Below are positions 21,976 through 24,199 of a DNA stretch of 24,199 bases, one piece after another. Origin of the DNA: Bacteroidales bacterium UBA1392 (GTDB lineage Bacteria; Bacteroidota; Bacteroidia; Bacteroidales; UBA932); the NCBI GenBank assembly GCA_002305275.1, contig DBQO01000036.1, positions 1,170-25,368 of the forward strand. Reading direction: 5' to 3'. A model generated the notes under the pieces. The model saw nothing but the letters and a program-made list of their open reading frames with translations, did no database searches and was not told the origin of the DNA. Both the position numbers and the translations under genes were made by a program. Each line of letters opens with the position of its first letter. The stretch's first letter is position 1.

Positions 21976-23838
21976 TTACAATAGTTCTGCGCTTCGCTTT
22001 ATGAAGTCACTAAGTTCTTTGCCTTTAAGCATATTATTGGCGAGCAAAGCGAGGTCTGTAACCTGTTTCAGAAGGATATTGTCGGCAGTGAATGCCTCGG
22101 TACCCTTCTCTCCCATTATGCGCTTTATCAGAGGATTTTCTGCATTGATTACAATGTTGTAGGACTCGGGCAACTCTCCGTAGAAATTTAATCCTCCACC
22201 GAGTGCAGCCATATCACGATAACGCCTTAGAAACTCGGTCTGCGTGATAAGCACGGGTTGAGCCGTGTCGCCAAGATTTTCTACAGATACTCTGTATTTG
22301 TTCTCTTTGGGAAGAATCTCCTCGAAAAGAGCATCGAGACGCTTCTGCTCCTCCTCACTCACCTCATATTTCTCAACATCTGATTTAGAGATGAGCTTGT
22401 CGATGGAATCGGCGTCAACACGGGCAAAAGTCGAGTTTTCCAGCTTTTGCTCCAGCATTGAGACAAAGTGCGAATCCAGTGGGGAGTCAAATAATAGCAC
22501 GTCGTAACCCCTGTTTTTAGCGGTTTCAATGTATTGGTACTGTCCCTCGGCATCTGTAGCATAGAGATAGACTACTTTCTTCTCCTTATTTGTCTGCTCC
22601 TTTTCGATGGCCTTGCGGTAATCTTCATAATTGAAATATTTGCCGTCCGTATTCTTGAAAAGTGCAAAATTGAGAGCTCTTTCGTTGAATTTCTCGTCGG
22701 TAATCATTCCATACTCTATAAATAGCTTGAGATTGTCCCATTTCGACTCAAATTCTTCCTTATTGTTTTTTGAAATCTCCTCGAGACGATCAGCTACCTT
22801 CCTGGTAATATAACCGGAAATCTTTTTTACATTGGAATCTGACTGGAGGTAGCTCCTTGAGACGTTAAGAGGGATATCAGGAGAGTCAATTACTCCGTGG
22901 AGGAGTGTCATAAACTCGGGTACGATATTCTCCACCGAGTCGGTAACGAACATCTGATTGCTGTAGAGCTGTATTTTATTACGGGCTACGTCAATTTGGT
23001 TTTTAATCTTGGGGAAATAGAGAATACCTGTCAGATTGAAGGGATAGTCCACATTTAGATGAATATAGAAGAGCGGATCATCCTGCATGGGATAAAGTTC
23101 ACGATAAAACTCCATATAATCCTCATCCTTGAGATCTGTAGGTTTTAGTGTCCATAGAGGCTTAACGTCGTTGATGATATTATCCTCATCGGTATCTACA
23201 TATTTTCCATCTTTCCACTCTTTCTTTTTACCCAGAGTAATGGGAACCGGCATAAACTTGCAGTATTTATGCAGCAGTCCACTGATTTTGTGCTCCTGAG
23301 CGAACTCTTTGGACTCCTCGTCCAGGTAAAGTGTTATTGTAGTACCTCTGTCCTGTTTGTCGGAATCACTTATTGTGTACTCCGGATCACCCTCACACTC
23401 CCATCTGACTGCCTTGGAACCCTCTTTCCATGATAAAGTGTCAATAGTCACCTTTTTGGAAACCATAAAGGCTGAATAGAAGCCAAGACCGAAGTAGCCT
23501 ATAATACCGGCGGCCTGTTCCTTATATTTTTCCAGGAATTCACCGGCGCTGGAAAATGCGATCTGGTTGATATATTTGTCTACCTCTTCAGCCGTCATTC
23601 CTATGCCGCGGTCTGTGATTTTCAGGGTACCGGCGTCGGGATCCAATTCAATCCTGATGGTCAAGTCACCCAATTCGCCCTTAAATTCTCCGCTGGAAGC
23701 GATTGTATTGAGCTTCTGAGTGGCATCTACTGCGTTAGCCACAAGCTCGCGTATGAATATTTCGTGATCTGAATAAAGAAATTTTTTAATTACCGGAAAT
23801 ATATTCTCGGTAGTTACTCCGATTGTTCCTTTTGCCAT
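21976..23838 (-). CDS. htpG: Molecular chaperone HtpG (Hsp90)
   Basis: The 620-residue protein is bacterial Hsp90. The N-terminal ATPase (about 1-215) shows YSDHEIFIRELVANAVDAT with the catalytic Glu and ATP-magnesium Asn, ITDRGIGMT (the first glycine-rich motif, with Arg where many homologues have Asn), and GYFGLGFYSAFMV of the lid. The middle domain includes YFPKIKNQIDVARNKIQLYSNQMFV and the conserved NVSRSYLQSD with the Arg that contacts ATP. The C-terminal dimerisation part ends NMLKGKELSDFIKRSAELL. The length is near E. coli HtpG (624). It acts as a cytosolic dimer in protein folding. No exact TAnnTTTG lies upstream; a strong hairpin at 23904-23932 is 66 bp before the start. Confidence 0.96.
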   Translation of the reverse strand: MAKGTIGVTTENIFPVIKKFLYSDHEIFIRELVANAVDATQKLNTIASSGEFKGELGDLTIRIELDPDAGTLKITDRGIGMTAEEVDKYINQIAFSSAGEFLEKYKEQAAGIIGYFGLGFYSAFMVSKKVTIDTLSWKEGSKAVRWECEGDPEYTISDSDKQDRGTTITLYLDEESKEFAQEHKISGLLHKYCKFMPVPITLGKKKEWKDGKYVDTDEDNIINDVKPLWTLKPTDLKDEDYMEFYRELYPMQDDPLFYIHLNVDYPFNLTGILYFPKIKNQIDVARNKIQLYSNQMFVTDSVENIVPEFMTLLHGVIDSPDIPLNVSRSYLQSDSNVKKISGYITRKVADRLEEISKNNKEEFESKWDNLKLFIEYGMITDEKFNERALNFALFKNTDGKYFNYEDYRKAIEKEQTNKEKKVVYLYATDAEGQYQYIETAKNRGYDVLLFDSPLDSHFVSMLEQKLENSTFARVDADSIDKLISKSDVEKYEVSEEEQKRLDALFEEILPKENKYRVSVENLGDTAQPVLITQTEFLRRYRDMAALGGGLNFYGELPESYNIVINAENPLIKRIMGEKGTEAFTADNILLKQVTDLALLANNMLKGKELSDFIKRSAELL

Positions 23839-24033
23839 AATCTTATATTAAAACTGTTTAGAATCTTTGTTTTAACCTAAAATGGGCAAAAAGAGTACCA
23901 TCCCCCGAAACTGACAAAATGTCTGTTTCGGGTTAGTTCTGAGTTATGAGTGTGTAGTATGTAGTATTGCGTGGTGCGAGTTTGTGCGCGGTACATGGTG
24001 CGGGTTGCAGGGGGCCTTAGTATATAGACTCAA
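23839..24033. other. Intergenic spacer with G/T-rich low-complexity sequence
   Basis: This spacer separates htpG from the partial nuclease gene. Besides the hairpin at 23904-23932, it holds about 80 bases (23933-24015) with strong G/T bias on the plus strand and near-repeats such as gtagtatgtagtattg and ggtgcg...ggtgcggg. It looks like decayed repeat sequence. No ORF of note is present. Confidence 0.5.
23904..23932. promoter_or_regulatory. Large imperfect inverted repeat upstream of htpG
   Basis: CCCGAAACTGACA (23904-23916) pairs with TGTCTGTTTCGGG (23920-23932), a 13-bp stem with one T-T mismatch and a 3-nt loop (aaa). No T-tract follows directly on either strand. It could be an operator for a heat-shock regulator, a terminator of the upstream minus-strand gene, or a structured leader. 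It does not match the CIRCE sequence. Confidence 0.45.
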
Positions 24034-24199
24034 TTACGAGAGTTTGCTGATTTCGTTTTGTGATAATCCCGTAGCTATTGAGATTGACTCCAATGACATG
24101 CCTTGAGACAACAACGACTTTGCAACTTCACGAATACCTTCGGCTCTTCCCTTCTCCATTCCTTCCTCTATTCCCTCTTCCCGTGCGGATTCGATAATA
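24034..24199 (-). CDS. C-terminal end of Rpn/PD-(D/E)XK nuclease-family protein (partial)
   Basis: The minus strand holds an open frame of 54 codons that ends at TAA (24034-24036) and runs off the window. It contains a run of charged Glu-Gly repeats (EEGIEEGMEKGRAEGIREVA), then SLLSQGMSLESISIATGLSQ and ends NEISKLS. The repeated E-x-G-x-E-x-G helix followed by a 'GMSLEEIAxxTGLS' helix-turn-helix-like tail is typical of the C-terminus of Rpn recombination-promoting nuclease / putative transposase proteins. These are RpnA-like DNA endonucleases often present in several copies in Bacteroidetes. The catalytic domain lies outside the window, so activity cannot be judged. Confidence 0.7.
   Translation of the reverse strand, partial: IIESAREEGIEEGMEKGRAEGIREVAKSLLSQGMSLESISIATGLSQNEISKLS

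Noticed and set aside
23904..23932. CIRCE heat-shock operator before htpG
   Set aside because: The arms (CCCGAAAC.../...GTTTCGGG) and 3-nt loop do not match the TTAGCACTC-N9-GAGTGCTAA form.

Overview
The window comes from a Bacteroidetes chromosome, most likely of the order Bacteroidales. The main evidence is promoter form: about ten genes are preceded by the phylum's TAnnTTTG -7 element, and Shine-Dalgarno sequences are largely absent. The protein families agree: a secreted golvesin/amidase 'xanthan lyase-like' protein, a TonB-plug-like secreted protein beside an ECF sigma factor, and lipoproteins with Bacteroidetes-style acidic tails. The family cannot be fixed from the sequence. I see no rRNA, tRNA, CRISPR array, insertion sequence or prophage.

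Layout. 1-479: a truncated and a complete small lipoprotein on the minus strand. 480-977: a long intergenic stretch with a promoter, a hairpin and a strong terminator (candidate small RNA or attenuated leader), then a 31-codon ORF. 978-2309: an HD phosphohydrolase domain fused to an AlkD-like DNA-glycosylase domain. 2388-4012: a tripartite hipB-hipS-hipT kinase toxin-antitoxin module with four operator-like repeats about 40 bp apart. 3998-5489 (minus): an ECF sigma factor, a single-pass membrane protein (possible anti-sigma) and a secreted plug-like protein. 5636-7386: a YhhQ-type queuosine-precursor transporter and a secreted phosphodiester glycosidase. 7426-8094: a second toxin-antitoxin pair (HigB/RelE-like toxin first, XRE antitoxin second) with a 24-bp palindrome over its promoter.

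8153-13150 (minus) holds the DNA-end-processing nuclease SbcCD, with a MaoC/PhaJ-like hydratase gene between sbcD and sbcC. 13425-14702 is the replication-fork ATPase RarA, and 14791-16449 (minus) is an acyl-CoA synthetase with its own terminator. 16584-17870 holds a HAD-type phosphatase and a VanZ-like membrane protein. 17805-18821 (minus) is a D-cysteine desulfhydrase/ACC-deaminase-family PLP enzyme, divergent from 18880-21972, a 1030-residue secreted protein that looks like a zinc amidase interrupted by a golvesin domain. 21976-23838 (minus) is the chaperone HtpG. 24034-24199 is the C-terminal end of an Rpn/PD-(D/E)XK nuclease-family protein that continues beyond the window.

Genome maintenance and stress recur: AlkD-like repair, SbcCD, RarA, HtpG and two toxin-antitoxin modules. 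Each unit appears to have its own promoter, so this is neighbouring housekeeping with accessory TA modules rather than one island. The points most worth follow-up are the HipBST module with its phased operators, the HD-AlkD fusion, the small RNA/leader in front of it, and the split-amidase architecture.
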